Shown: positions 52,054-61,292 of the stretch, piece after piece
Layout of the letters: each line of letters begins with the position of its first letter
Numbering within the stretch: position 1 is the first letter of the stretch
Assembly: GCF_017875735.1 (NCBI RefSeq)
Contig: NZ_JAGGMZ010000001.1
Coordinates: 3,162,001 to 3,226,000 of the forward strand
DNA from: Arthrobacter sp. CAN_C5
Lineage (GTDB): Bacteria > Actinomycetota > Actinomycetes > Actinomycetales > Micrococcaceae
Direction: 5' to 3'
DNA length: 64,000 nt
Position numbers and translations under genes: made by a program
Notes under the pieces: generated by a model
Told to the model about the DNA's origin: nothing
Seen by the model: only the letters and a program-made list of their open reading frames with translations
Database searches by the model: none

Positions 52054-53310
52054 ATGCCTCTTCACCACCCCAAGCGCGTTGTCGGTTTCGCAAGCACTGT
52101 CGTTCGGAGGGCTCTGATGGCCCTCGGTGTCCTGCAGGCTGCGGTCGCCGCAACCCTGGTGATTATTGACACGGTCCAGAAGAAGATCAGGACCAAGCGC
52201 GAGGGGTTCCCCAAGCCGGGCATCTTCGAGGGGCGGGTCGCAGGCTCGGCAACCACCGTCTACACCTATGGCGAGGACCTCTACGAGTCAATGCTCGAGG
52301 CGATCCGGTCCGCCGAGCACCAGATCCTGATGGAAACCTACATCTGGAAGGGCGACGCCGTCGGCCGTGCCTTCCGGGATGCCCTCAACGACGCCGCCGC
52401 GCGCGGGGTGAAGGTCTATGTCATCTACGACGGGTTCGCAAACCTCGTGGTCAGGCGGTCGTTCTACAAGTTCCACCCCGCTGTGCGGGTCTTCAGGTTT
52501 CCGGTGTTCCGACCGTCGATCATCTTCACGAACATCCGGGGCACCGGCTTCGACCACCGCAAACTGCTGGTTGTCGACGAGACCACCGGGTTTGTGGGCG
52601 GCTACAACATCGGCAGCCTCTATGCCACCAAGTGGCGCGACACCCACCTGCGGATCGTGGGCCCGTCGGTCTGGGAACTCAGGGAAGCCTTCGTCAGCGT
52701 CTGGAACCTGACCTCCTCACGGTCCCGTCGTCCATTGGACGACATCAGTGCCGAATTCTGGGAGCCACGCCTCCGTGCGGTCAACAACATCCCGGCGAAC
52801 CTGGTGTTCCCCATCCGCGGGGTCTACCTCGACGCGATCAACCGCGCCAGGGACCACATCTACATCACCACCGCCTACTTCATCCCGGACCAGCAGATCC
52901 TCAATGCCCTGTTGCGTGCCAGCAAGCGCGGGGTGGATGTGCGGGTGATCCTGCCGGAGGAATCCAACCACGTGCTGTCCGACTGGTTGTCACGGGGGTT
53001 CTATTCGTCGCTGCTGGAGAACGGGATCCAGGTGCTGCTCTACCAGAACGCCATGATCCACGCGAAGACTGCCACCGTGGACGGCCAGTGGTCCACCGTG
53101 GGCACCGCCAACATTGACCGGTTGAGCCTGACCGGGAACTACGAGATCAACCTGGAGATTTTCGACGAGGGCCTCGCCGACAGCATGGAGAGGATCTTCG
53201 CCGTGGACAGCGGGAACAGCCGGATCCTGACCAGTAAGGAGTGGGAGCGCCGCCATATTGTGGCCCGCGTCAGCGAGGCCATTCTCGCCCCGCTCCGCCC
53301 CCTCCTCTAA
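52054..53310 (+). CDS. Cardiolipin synthase/phospholipase D-like protein
   Basis: 418 residues from ATG 52054; GTG 52048 is an alternative. One N-terminal membrane helix (ALMALGVLQAAVAATLVIID), then two PLD halves. HKD motif 1 is FDHRKLLVVDETTGFVGGYN (H-x-K-x4-D); motif 2 is IHAKTATVDGQWSTVGTANI. Both complete, so phosphatidyl transfer or hydrolysis is expected. Placed downstream of urease without evident functional link. Confidence 0.9.
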   Translation: MPLHHPKRVVGFASTVVRRALMALGVLQAAVAATLVIIDTVQKKIRTKREGFPKPGIFEGRVAGSATTVYTYGEDLYESMLEAIRSAEHQILMETYIWKGDAVGRAFRDALNDAAARGVKVYVIYDGFANLVVRRSFYKFHPAVRVFRFPVFRPSIIFTNIRGTGFDHRKLLVVDETTGFVGGYNIGSLYATKWRDTHLRIVGPSVWELREAFVSVWNLTSSRSRRPLDDISAEFWEPRLRAVNNIPANLVFPIRGVYLDAINRARDHIYITTAYFIPDQQILNALLRASKRGVDVRVILPEESNHVLSDWLSRGFYSSLLENGIQVLLYQNAMIHAKTATVDGQWSTVGTANIDRLSLTGNYEINLEIFDEGLADSMERIFAVDSGNSRILTSKEWERRHIVARVSEAILAPLRPLL

Positions 53311-53322
53311 TCTGCGAACCCG

Positions 53323-54000
53323 TCAGGGTGCGGCGAAGCGGTCCAGGTATCCCACCCGCGACTGGTGGACGTGGCCGGCCATCAGCCGCTCGGCCTCGGC
53401 GGGGTTGCCGGCGTCGATCGCGGCCATGATCAACCGGTGCTCGCTCCAGGACTGTTTCCCCCGGTTGTCGACGTCGGTGGCGTAGAGCCATTCGATCTTG
53501 CCGGAAATCTGGCGCAGCAACGCCGTCAGGGAGGCGCTGCCGCTCAGTTCGGCGATACCGAGGTGGAACCTGATGTTCAGTTCCGGCAGCAGTTCGAGGT
53601 TGCCCGCGGCGACGGCCTGATCGCCGTCATCGAGCAGGTCAGCGAGCTGCCGGCGCACCCTCCACCACTCAGCGCTCGGGGCACCGGCACTGAACTGCGC
53701 GGCCGCGCGCCGCGCCGCACGCCGCGCCGTGGCGGCCTCCAACGCCTCGCGGACGGAGAAGAGATCGTCGGCGTCGTCCACCGGAATCTCCGAGACGGTT
53801 GATCCGGCGTAGGGCTTGGACTCGACGAACCCCTCGGCCTCCAGCGCGCGCAACGCCTCACGCACCGGGATACGGGACACCCCGTACTTCGCGGCGAGCA
53901 CCGCCTCGGTCACCCGGGTACCCGGGTGGAGCGAACCGAAAATAATGTCGTGCCGGATCTCGTCCTGCACCCGCTGTTTGGGTGCCGGCTCGGCCGGCAT
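53323..54000 (-). CDS. GntR/FadR-type regulator of the peptide operon
   Basis: 225 residues from ATG 54000 (TTG 54024 upstream is possible). N-terminal winged helix: IRHDIIFGSLHPGTRVTEAV, AAKYGVSRIPVREALRALEA, GFVESKPYAGSTVSEIP. C-terminal FCD domain with metal-ligand pattern: ELNIRFHLGIAELSGSASL, EHRLIMAAIDAGNPAEAERL, MAGHVHQSR. It is the last gene of the import operon and a good candidate to bind the TGTATACA sites at its promoter. Confidence 0.9.
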   Translation of the reverse strand: MPAEPAPKQRVQDEIRHDIIFGSLHPGTRVTEAVLAAKYGVSRIPVREALRALEAEGFVESKPYAGSTVSEIPVDDADDLFSVREALEAATARRAARRAAAQFSAGAPSAEWWRVRRQLADLLDDGDQAVAAGNLELLPELNIRFHLGIAELSGSASLTALLRQISGKIEWLYATDVDNRGKQSWSEHRLIMAAIDAGNPAEAERLMAGHVHQSRVGYLDRFAAP

Positions 54001-54004
54001 GGGG

Positions 54005-55705
54005 TCAGGCAGCAAAGGCAGCACCAGGAATCGCTCCCAGCAGTTCCCGGGTGTACCCGGACCCGGGCCGGTTGTATACCTGGTCCACGGTTCCTGATTC
54101 CATCACCTCGCCTGCCTTCATGACCACCACATTATCGGCAATCTGCCGGACGACGGCGAGGTCGTGGCTGATGAACAGGTAGGTCAACCCCAGCCGGTCC
54201 TGCAGATCGGCGAGCAGCCGCAGGATCTGGTCCTGCACCAGCACGTCCAGGGCAGACACCGCCTCGTCGAGGATGAGCATTTCCGGCTCCAGGGCCAGGG
54301 CCCGCGCGATGGCCACGCGCTGGCGCTGCCCACCGGAAAGTTCATTCGGCCGACGCTGCGCCATGCTGTGTGGCAGGCCCACCTGATCCAGCAGGTCGGC
54401 TACCTTCTTCCGGCGGCTCTCCCTGTCCCCCACCTTAAAGATCCGCAGGGGTTCGTCGATCAGCCGCTCAATGCTGAACGTCGGGTCGAGCGAGCCGTAC
54501 GGGTCCTGGAACACCGGTTGCACCTTCCGCCTCAGCGCCCTCCGCTGCTGCCCACGGCTGGCGGTGATCGCCTGCCCATCGATCAGTGCATTACCCGAGG
54601 TGGCGGTTTCCAGGCCCAGGATGATCCGGGCCACGGTGGTCTTGCCCGACCCGGATTCGCCGACGACGGCGGTGGTCGTCCCCCGCTGCACGGTGAATGA
54701 CACATCCTTCACCGCCTGCACGGTCCCGCCGCGCTGGCCGCGCAGCTTGAACTCCTTGAACAGGTCGCGGATGACCAGGATCGGTTCAGGCCCGGCGATG
54801 GAGGATATGCCGCCGCCCGCCGGTTCCCGGCCAAGTACCGCCGCGACCGACGGCGCCGCCGCCACGAGGGCCTTGGTGTAGTCCTCCTGCGGGTTGAGGA
54901 GGATCTCGCGCGGTGTGCCCACCTCGACGATGCGCCCCTCGGACATCACGATGATGCGGTCGGTGCGGTCTGCGGCCAGGCCCAGGTCGTGGGTGATGAA
55001 CAGCAGTGACGTGCCGCGGGCGTCCACCAGGTTCTGCAGGTGGTTCAGGATCTGCCGCTGCACTGTCACATCGAGGGCCGACGTCGGCTCGTCAGCGATC
55101 AGCAGTTCCGGCTCCCCGGCGAGTGCGATCGCGATGAGCACCCGCTGGCGCATGCCGCCGGAGAACTCGTGCGGGTACTGCCCGTACCTGCGTTCGGCGT
55201 CGGGAATTCCCGCCTCCGCCATCAGCGCCACGGCACGCGACTTCACCTGTGCCCGGTCGAGCCGTTCGCTGCCCGGCTCCCGGTTGGAGATCAGCGCGTC
55301 GGCGATCTGCGGGCCCACCTTCATCGACGGATTGAGGTTGGACATCGGGTCCTGCGGGACCAGGCCGAGGCGCGAGCCGCGGATGGAGCGCATCTGGGCG
55401 TCCGACGCATCGGCCAGGTCGACCACGTCACCGGAGGACCCCAAGCGGATCGATCCGTTGGAGACGTACCCGTCACCGGGCAGCAGCTGCAGGATGGCGC
55501 CGATGGTGGTGGACTTGCCGGAACCGGACTGGCCCACGATCGCCACCCGCTCCCCCCGCCGCAGCTCGAAACTGACGTCGTGGAGGACGGGGGCGGAACC
55601 GAACGTTACCTCGAGGTTCTCGACCTTGAGCAGGACCTCGCGGGACACCTTGTCGGACTCCACTGCGGTCAACTTATCTCCGTTCAGGTCATCGCCCTGC
55701 TGCAT
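54005..55705 (-). CDS. Fused peptide ABC ATPase (DppD-DppF type)
   Basis: 566 residues with two complete ABC modules. Module 1: GQSGSGKSTT, FSGGMRQRVLIAIAL, LLIADEPTSALD. Module 2: GESGSGKTTVARIILG, LSGGQRQRVAIARAL, MLILDEAVSALD. Each ends in the oligopeptide-transporter C-terminal extension (GTPREILLNPQEDYTKALVA; GTVDQVYNRPGSGYTRELLG). Overlaps GGT by 17 bp. Confidence 0.94.
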   Translation of the reverse strand: MQQGDDLNGDKLTAVESDKVSREVLLKVENLEVTFGSAPVLHDVSFELRRGERVAIVGQSGSGKSTTIGAILQLLPGDGYVSNGSIRLGSSGDVVDLADASDAQMRSIRGSRLGLVPQDPMSNLNPSMKVGPQIADALISNREPGSERLDRAQVKSRAVALMAEAGIPDAERRYGQYPHEFSGGMRQRVLIAIALAGEPELLIADEPTSALDVTVQRQILNHLQNLVDARGTSLLFITHDLGLAADRTDRIIVMSEGRIVEVGTPREILLNPQEDYTKALVAAAPSVAAVLGREPAGGGISSIAGPEPILVIRDLFKEFKLRGQRGGTVQAVKDVSFTVQRGTTTAVVGESGSGKTTVARIILGLETATSGNALIDGQAITASRGQQRRALRRKVQPVFQDPYGSLDPTFSIERLIDEPLRIFKVGDRESRRKKVADLLDQVGLPHSMAQRRPNELSGGQRQRVAIARALALEPEMLILDEAVSALDVLVQDQILRLLADLQDRLGLTYLFISHDLAVVRQIADNVVVMKAGEVMESGTVDQVYNRPGSGYTRELLGAIPGAAFAA

Positions 55706-57497
55706 AGCCCTGCGCTCCTCTCGGGTTGGCGGCGGCCTTCAGGACGCCGGTTGCGGGGTCGCTCACCACAGAGGAAATCCGGCCGAGGGCCCAGTCTCCC
55801 GCGCGGGTGACGACGTGGCCGCGGTCCTCCAGATCGGTGATGACATCCTCACCGAGACGGTCCTCGACCACAGCCCCGCCGGGCTCCCAGGTCCGGGGGT
55901 AGAACGACCCGGGGATTGACGTGGTGTGCAGCGAGGGTGCGTCGATCGCCTGCTGCGGCGAGTAGCCGCCGACGATGGTCCGCAGAATGTAGAGCAGCTG
56001 CCACTGGTCCTGCTGGTCCCCTCCGGGCGAACCCAACGCCACCACGGGAACGCTGTCCTTCAGGATCAGGGTCGGTGTCAGCGTGGTGCGAGGCCGCTTG
56101 CCCGGGCGCAGGGTCGACGGCGCCCCGTCCTCCAGCCAGGTCATCTGCAGCCGGGACCCCAGGCAGAACCCGAGCTCGGGGATGGTCGGTGAGGACTGCA
56201 GCCAGCCGCCCGACGGCGTGGCGGAGACCATGTTGCCCCACTGGTCGACGACGTCGATGTGGCAGGTGTCCCCGCGGGTCTCACCGCTTCGCGAGACGGT
56301 CGGTTCGCCGACGCCCGCCATCGCGCCCACGCCAGCGAGGGCTGGGGCCGTGTATTCGGTGCGCAGCGGCGGGATGAAGGGTTCGCGGCCGGGCACGGTC
56401 CCGGGCCGGAACTCGGCAGATGCCTTCTCGGTGATCAGCGTGCGGCGCTCAGCGGCGTACTCCTCGGACAAGAGGTACTCCAGGGGGACGTCGGCGTCGC
56501 CGTAGTAGGCCTCCCGGTCCGCGATCGCCAGCTTCTGCGCCTCGAGGATGGTGTGGGCGCCGAGCGCGGTGGACGGGTCGAGGTGCTCGTCGTCGTACCC
56601 GGCGAGGATGGCGAGGGTCTGCAGCAAGGCGGGCCCCTGCCCCCAGGCGCCGGTCTTCGCGATGGTGTAGCCGCGGAACTCGAAGGTGGTGGCTGGCTCG
56701 TAGCCGGCCTGGCAGCCGGCGAAGTCCTCGAGGCTCATCACTCCTGCGTGGTCCGTGCCGGAGGAGTGACGGTGCGGCTGGGCGGAGAAGGCGACGGCGG
56801 CCTGCGCGACGAAACCTTCGCTCCATTCGCGCCGGGCTGCGTCGATGCGCTCCTCCCGCGTGGCTCCGGGTGCGCCGGCTGCGGCCAGCCGGTCCAGGAC
56901 GGAGGCGTAGGCCTCGTTCTTGACCATGTCGCCGGCGGCGGGGGCCCGACCCTCGGGCATCCAGAGCGCTGCCGACGTCGGCCAGTGCTCGGTGAACAGT
57001 TCGGCGACCGAGGAGATGGTGGCGCCCACCCGTCCCACGATCGGGTGCCCGTTGCGGGCGTAGCCGATGGCGAAGGCCAGCACGTCGCCGAGTTCCCAGG
57101 TGCCGTGATCGCGGAGCAGCAGCAGCCAGGCGTCGACGGCGGCGGGCACCGCGGCGGCGAGCGCACCGGAGCCGGGCACCAGTTCCAGTCCCTCCGCGAG
57201 GTAGTGCTCGCGGGTGGCGGCGGCGGGGGCTGGGCCCTGCCCCATCAGGACGATGGGTTCGGACGGGTTCTCGGCGGTGGCAAACACGCCGGTCATATCG
57301 CCGCCGGGGCCGTTCAGGTGCGGCTCGACCACGTGCAGCACAAAGGCACTGGCGACGGCGGCGTCGAAAGCGTTCCCGCCACGCTCGAGGACCGCCTGCG
57401 CCGACGCGGTGGCCAGCCAGTGGGTGGACGCGGTCATTCCGAAGGTGCCCTCCAGGGTGGGCCGCGTGGTGAAGGTAGCTGGGGTGGTGTAGGTCAT
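55689..57497 (-). CDS. Gamma-glutamyltransferase-family Ntn hydrolase
   Basis: 602 residues from ATG 57497. The propeptide-like large subunit carries AVLERGGNAFDAAVASAFVL and HVVEPHLNGPGGDMTGVF. The predicted autocleavage Thr is in GDTCHIDVVDQWGNMVSATP, followed by LGFCLGSRLQMTWLEDGAPS and PTLILKDSVPVVALGSPGGD. No signal peptide, so it probably acts in the cytoplasm on imported gamma-glutamyl compounds. Sits inside a peptide ABC operon. Confidence 0.9.
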   Translation of the reverse strand: MTYTTPATFTTRPTLEGTFGMTASTHWLATASAQAVLERGGNAFDAAVASAFVLHVVEPHLNGPGGDMTGVFATAENPSEPIVLMGQGPAPAAATREHYLAEGLELVPGSGALAAAVPAAVDAWLLLLRDHGTWELGDVLAFAIGYARNGHPIVGRVGATISSVAELFTEHWPTSAALWMPEGRAPAAGDMVKNEAYASVLDRLAAAGAPGATREERIDAARREWSEGFVAQAAVAFSAQPHRHSSGTDHAGVMSLEDFAGCQAGYEPATTFEFRGYTIAKTGAWGQGPALLQTLAILAGYDDEHLDPSTALGAHTILEAQKLAIADREAYYGDADVPLEYLLSEEYAAERRTLITEKASAEFRPGTVPGREPFIPPLRTEYTAPALAGVGAMAGVGEPTVSRSGETRGDTCHIDVVDQWGNMVSATPSGGWLQSSPTIPELGFCLGSRLQMTWLEDGAPSTLRPGKRPRTTLTPTLILKDSVPVVALGSPGGDQQDQWQLLYILRTIVGGYSPQQAIDAPSLHTTSIPGSFYPRTWEPGGAVVEDRLGEDVITDLEDRGHVVTRAGDWALGRISSVVSDPATGVLKAAANPRGAQGYAAGR

Positions 57498-57501
57498 CGA
57501 G

Positions 57502-58455
57502 TCACTTTCGGTTCTTCTTGCGGGAACGGGAGGTGCTGGTGGGATCGAGTGCGTCGCGCAGTGCATCCCCAAACAGGTTGAACGCCAGGCAGATCACGGC
57601 GATCGCGATGCCGGGGAAGATGGCAGCCGTGGGAGACCTGAAAATGTACTGCTGTGCATCCGAGAGCATGATACCCAGGCTAGGTGTTGGAGGCTGGATG
57701 CCGAGGCCGAGGAAGGACAGCAGTGCTTCGCCGATCACCGCGACCGGCATGATCACAGTGGCTTGGACGATGATCGCCGAGGCCGCGTTGGGCAGCACGT
57801 GCTGAGCCATGATCCGCAGCCCCGAGGCATCCATGGTGCGCGCCCCCAAGACAAAGTCGCTTTCCTTGATCCGCAGCGTCTCGCCGCGGACCACCCGGAT
57901 CATGGTGGGGATCTGCGCGATCCCCAGGGCGATCGCGGCGTTGGACAGGCTCGGACCGCTGATCGCGGCCAGCCCGACGGCGATGATCAGGAACGGGAAC
58001 GCCAGGGTGACGTCGGTGAGGCGGGAGATGACGGCGTCGAACCCTTTCCAGTAGCCGGCCAGCAGCCCCAGAGGCGTGCCGATGACGACGGCGAGCAGCA
58101 CCGACAGCGCACCCACCTGGAGCGACGCCTGCATGCCGAAGAGCATGCGGGAGAAGATGTCCCGGCCCAGGTCGTCGGTGCCCAGGAGGAACCCGACGGT
58201 CAGGGGGTCCTGGAAGGGTGCCTCGAAGTGGACCTCGGTGGGGTCATAGGGAGCGATCACCGGGGCCAGCACGGCGGCGAGGACCACCAGCGCCAGCATG
58301 ATGCCGCCGGCAATGCCGAGCGGGTTCCGGCGCAGCGAGCGCCAGATCCGGCCACGCGCCGAGCCGAGGCCCGCGGTTTCCGCTCCGGTGCCCGGACCGT
58401 TGCCCGGTCCGGCGCCTGGGCCGGAGCCTGTGGGGGCGATTTCTGTGGCGGCCAT
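57502..58455 (-). CDS. Peptide ABC permease, DppC type
   Basis: 317 residues. Gly/Pro-rich N-terminal leader of about 30 residues (GSGPGAGPGNGPGTGAE), then six helices. Substrate-independent motif region TDVTLAFPFLIIAVGLAAIS and RTMDASGLRIMAQHVLPNAA (EAA loop). GIQPPTPSLGIMLSDAQQYI is typical of the DppC/OppC group. One-base overlap with its partner gene. Confidence 0.93.
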   Translation of the reverse strand: MAATEIAPTGSGPGAGPGNGPGTGAETAGLGSARGRIWRSLRRNPLGIAGGIMLALVVLAAVLAPVIAPYDPTEVHFEAPFQDPLTVGFLLGTDDLGRDIFSRMLFGMQASLQVGALSVLLAVVIGTPLGLLAGYWKGFDAVISRLTDVTLAFPFLIIAVGLAAISGPSLSNAAIALGIAQIPTMIRVVRGETLRIKESDFVLGARTMDASGLRIMAQHVLPNAASAIIVQATVIMPVAVIGEALLSFLGLGIQPPTPSLGIMLSDAQQYIFRSPTAAIFPGIAIAVICLAFNLFGDALRDALDPTSTSRSRKKNRK

Positions 58456-59408
58456 CAGTTGGCTCCTCCGACTCGGATTTTCGGGTTGACGACTGAGTAC
58501 AGGATGTCCACGGCCAGGTTGATCACAATGTAGGAAACGGTGATGATCAGGACCACGGCCTGGATGACCGGGTAGTCACGGGTAAACACTGCGTCGAGGG
58601 TGAGCTTCCCGAAGCCGGGAAGCGCGAAGATCCGTTCGGTCACCACAGCACCGGAGATCAGCCCACCGAGTTGCAGGCCAACGATGGTCACAACCACGAT
58701 CAGCGAGTTCCGCAGGCCGTAGCGCATCAGGACCCTGCCCCGGCCCAGGCCCTTGGCCCGGGCGGTGCGCACATAGTCGGTGTTCATCGTTTCGATCATC
58801 GACGCGCGGGTCTGCCGCATGATCACCGCGGCCAGTCCGGTGCCCAGGATGATCGCCGGGAGGGTGAGGTAATAGAGGCCGCGCAGCGGGTCGCTGGCGA
58901 CGTCAACGTAGCCCGACGCCGGGAACCAGCCGAGCGTCACCGCCAGGTAGAGGATCGCGAGGATTCCCAGCCAGAAGTTCGGGACCGACAATCCGATAAG
59001 CGCGAACCCGTTGGCCAGCCATTCCGGCCACCGCCCGCGGAACCGTTCGGCGATGACGCCAAAGAGGATGCCGACGACGACCGCGACGACGATCGCGTAG
59101 GCCGACAGCCATAGCGTGACCGGCAGGGTGGTGGCGATGAGCTCGGTAACCGGGGTCCCGGTGCGGGTGGACTCGCCGAAGTCACCGCGGGAGATGTTCC
59201 CGAGGAACGTCAAGTACTGGCTGGTCAGCGACTCGTTCAACCCCAGCTGCTCGCGGATGGCCTCCACCCGTTCGGGGGTGGCTTCCTCCCCGGCCATGGC
59301 CAGTGCCGGGTCGCCGGGTAGCTGGCGGACGCCGATGAACACCACCAGTGATGCCAGGATCAGGGTGAGCGCCGACTGCCAGAGCCGGGTGCCGACGTAG
59401 CGGATCAT
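58455..59408 (-). CDS. Peptide ABC permease, DppB type
   Basis: 317 residues. YVGTRLWQSALTLILASLVV start, VFIGVRQLPGDPALAMAGEE, and the EAA loop RTARAKGLGRGRVLMRYGLR. Typical OppB/DppB topology. 4-bp overlap with the binding-protein gene upstream. Confidence 0.93.
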   Translation of the reverse strand: MIRYVGTRLWQSALTLILASLVVFIGVRQLPGDPALAMAGEEATPERVEAIREQLGLNESLTSQYLTFLGNISRGDFGESTRTGTPVTELIATTLPVTLWLSAYAIVVAVVVGILFGVIAERFRGRWPEWLANGFALIGLSVPNFWLGILAILYLAVTLGWFPASGYVDVASDPLRGLYYLTLPAIILGTGLAAVIMRQTRASMIETMNTDYVRTARAKGLGRGRVLMRYGLRNSLIVVVTIVGLQLGGLISGAVVTERIFALPGFGKLTLDAVFTRDYPVIQAVVLIITVSYIVINLAVDILYSVVNPKIRVGGAN

Positions 59409-61159
59409 GGCTGTGCCCCTTCGGTCTCGATGAAGGCCACGTTGGACAGGTGCACCACGCCATCGGCGAAGGTTTCCACCCCGGCGATGTTGGTGGTGTA
59501 GGCGGTCAGGCTGCGCACCCGGTAGAGGTAGATCAGTGGGTTGTCTACCTGGATCTTCTCGACCACCTGGCCATACAGTTCGGCGCGTTCGTCGTCGTCA
59601 GTGGCCTGCGCTGCCTGCCGGAGCAGGGTGTCTGCCTCCTCAACGCTGTAACCGGAGTAGTTGTTGCCTCCCCCGGTGGAGAGGAAGTTGAACATGTTGC
59701 CGTGCGGGTCGACGCGGCCGGACCAGCCGAGCTGCAGCATCTCGAAGTCACCGCGTGACTGCACATCCAGCAGGGTGGAGTACTCGACCGGGACGATCTT
59801 CAGGCTGAACGCACCCTCCTCGGAGACGGCGGCCTGGAGGGCCTGCGCGAACCGGAGCGTGTCGGGAGCGTTGGAGACCTGCATTTCGATGTCGTAGGGA
59901 GTTTCGATGCCGGCCTCCTCCAGCAGGGCGACGGCGCCTTCCGGGTCGAACGGCGGGCAGTCTTCGCTGAGCTCTGAGGTGAAGGGGCTTTCCGGGGAGA
60001 TGGGCGAACAGGCCGGCTGGTACCAGCTGTTGAACACGGTGTTCACCAGGGCTTCGCGGTCAATCGACATGGACAGGGCCATCCGCACCGCTGCCTCCTG
60101 CGCCAGCGGAGTGTCGATGGTGCCGACCGGTTCGCCGACTCCCTCGGTGTTGCCGAGGTTGATGGTCAGACCCTGGTAGCCGAGGGACCCGACCTGAAGT
60201 ATGCCGATGCCGTTCTCCTGCGTCAGAGCATCAATGTCCTGCGGCGAGATGGTGTCGGCGACATGGACGTCACCGGATCGCAGGTTTGCCGCGCGGATAT
60301 TCGCGTCGGTGATGATCCGGTAGGTGATGGTGTCCAGGTGGACGTTCTCGGCGTCGTAGTACAGGGGGTCCCGTTCGACGGAAATCGAGGTCTGCGGCAC
60401 CCGGTCGACGAATTTGAACGGCCCCACGCAGACGGGGTTGTCACCGAAGTTCTCCCCCGTCGCGTCAAGGGCCTCGGGTGAGAGCATCATCCCGGCCCGG
60501 TCGGCCAGTGCAGCGGTCAGCGGCGCGAAGGGCGTCTCGTAGGTGATCTCAACCGTGTACTCGTCGGTCGCTTCGATGCTGGTGATCGGTCCGAGCTCGC
60601 TGGCACGGGAGGATCCCTCGAGGTTGAGGTGCCGGTCGAGTGTCTGACGGACCGCCTCGGCGTTAAACTCGGCGCCGTCGGCGAACACGGCGTCCTGACG
60701 GACCGGGATGGAGATGGTGAGTCCGTCCTCGGAGACCTCGGGGAGTTCAGTGGCGAGCTGGGGAACCAGCTCGCCCGACGCATCGATGTCGTAGAGCTTC
60801 TGGCACATGGTCTGCATGACGTAGCGCGTGTAGAGCGACGACGACGTCGTCGGGTCCAGGCGATCCGGTTCGGCGGAGAGCGCCATCACCAGGTCCCCGC
60901 CCTCGACAATGGTCTTGCCGTCGAGGGACGCGGTGGTGACCTCTTCGCGCTCGGGTGCTGGTTCAAGAGCCTGTAGTGGCTGGCAGGCGGTCATCGCGAG
61001 GGCCACGGCGGCGGCGCTGGCAAACACGCCGGCCAGTTTGAACGGCGACCGTGATCGCGTGTCAGGCGTTTCCGGTGTGTCGGGCGTTTCCGGCGGGGCC
61101 GGTGGCGTCAGTGGTGTGGGCGGCATTTTCATCCTTGGCTCAGGAGGCGGGGACTGCAT
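59405..61159 (-). CDS. Peptide-binding lipoprotein (SBP family 5)
   Basis: 584 residues from ATG 61159; an ATG at 61132 preceded by AAGGATG is an alternative. The N-terminus has PET/PDT repeats (PPETPDTPETPDT), unusual before a signal segment, then FASAAAVALAMTACQPL with the lipobox Cys. Family features: GGDLVMALSAEPDRLDPTTS, VGPFKFVDRVPQTSISVERD, ALSMSIDREALVNTVFNSWY, DFEMLQLGWSGRVDPHGNMF. First gene of the import operon. Confidence 0.9.
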   Translation of the reverse strand: MQSPPPEPRMKMPPTPLTPPAPPETPDTPETPDTRSRSPFKLAGVFASAAAVALAMTACQPLQALEPAPEREEVTTASLDGKTIVEGGDLVMALSAEPDRLDPTTSSSLYTRYVMQTMCQKLYDIDASGELVPQLATELPEVSEDGLTISIPVRQDAVFADGAEFNAEAVRQTLDRHLNLEGSSRASELGPITSIEATDEYTVEITYETPFAPLTAALADRAGMMLSPEALDATGENFGDNPVCVGPFKFVDRVPQTSISVERDPLYYDAENVHLDTITYRIITDANIRAANLRSGDVHVADTISPQDIDALTQENGIGILQVGSLGYQGLTINLGNTEGVGEPVGTIDTPLAQEAAVRMALSMSIDREALVNTVFNSWYQPACSPISPESPFTSELSEDCPPFDPEGAVALLEEAGIETPYDIEMQVSNAPDTLRFAQALQAAVSEEGAFSLKIVPVEYSTLLDVQSRGDFEMLQLGWSGRVDPHGNMFNFLSTGGGNNYSGYSVEEADTLLRQAAQATDDDERAELYGQVVEKIQVDNPLIYLYRVRSLTAYTTNIAGVETFADGVVHLSNVAFIETEGAQP

Positions 61160-61184
61160 GTGGTGCAGGTCTCATGTGACCGAT

Positions 61185-61223
61185 TGCATACAACAATAAA
61201 CTTGAAGGTGTATTTTGTATACA
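61185..61223. promoter_or_regulatory. Paired TGTATACA-type operators (probable GntR sites)
   Basis: TGTATACA (61216-61223) is a perfect 8-bp palindrome inside TTTTGTATACATG; TGCATACA (61185-61192) differs by one base. Centres are 31 bp apart, about three turns. They lie between the divergent SBP and DUF1275 genes. The T(n)GTATAC(n)A pattern fits FadR/GntR operators, and the operon encodes such a regulator. Confidence 0.65.
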
Positions 61224-61292
61224 TGCCGTTCGAAATGTGACGGTTCGTATAGCAAGACTCTGCACACCAGCTCTCACCGCACGGAGGATCCC

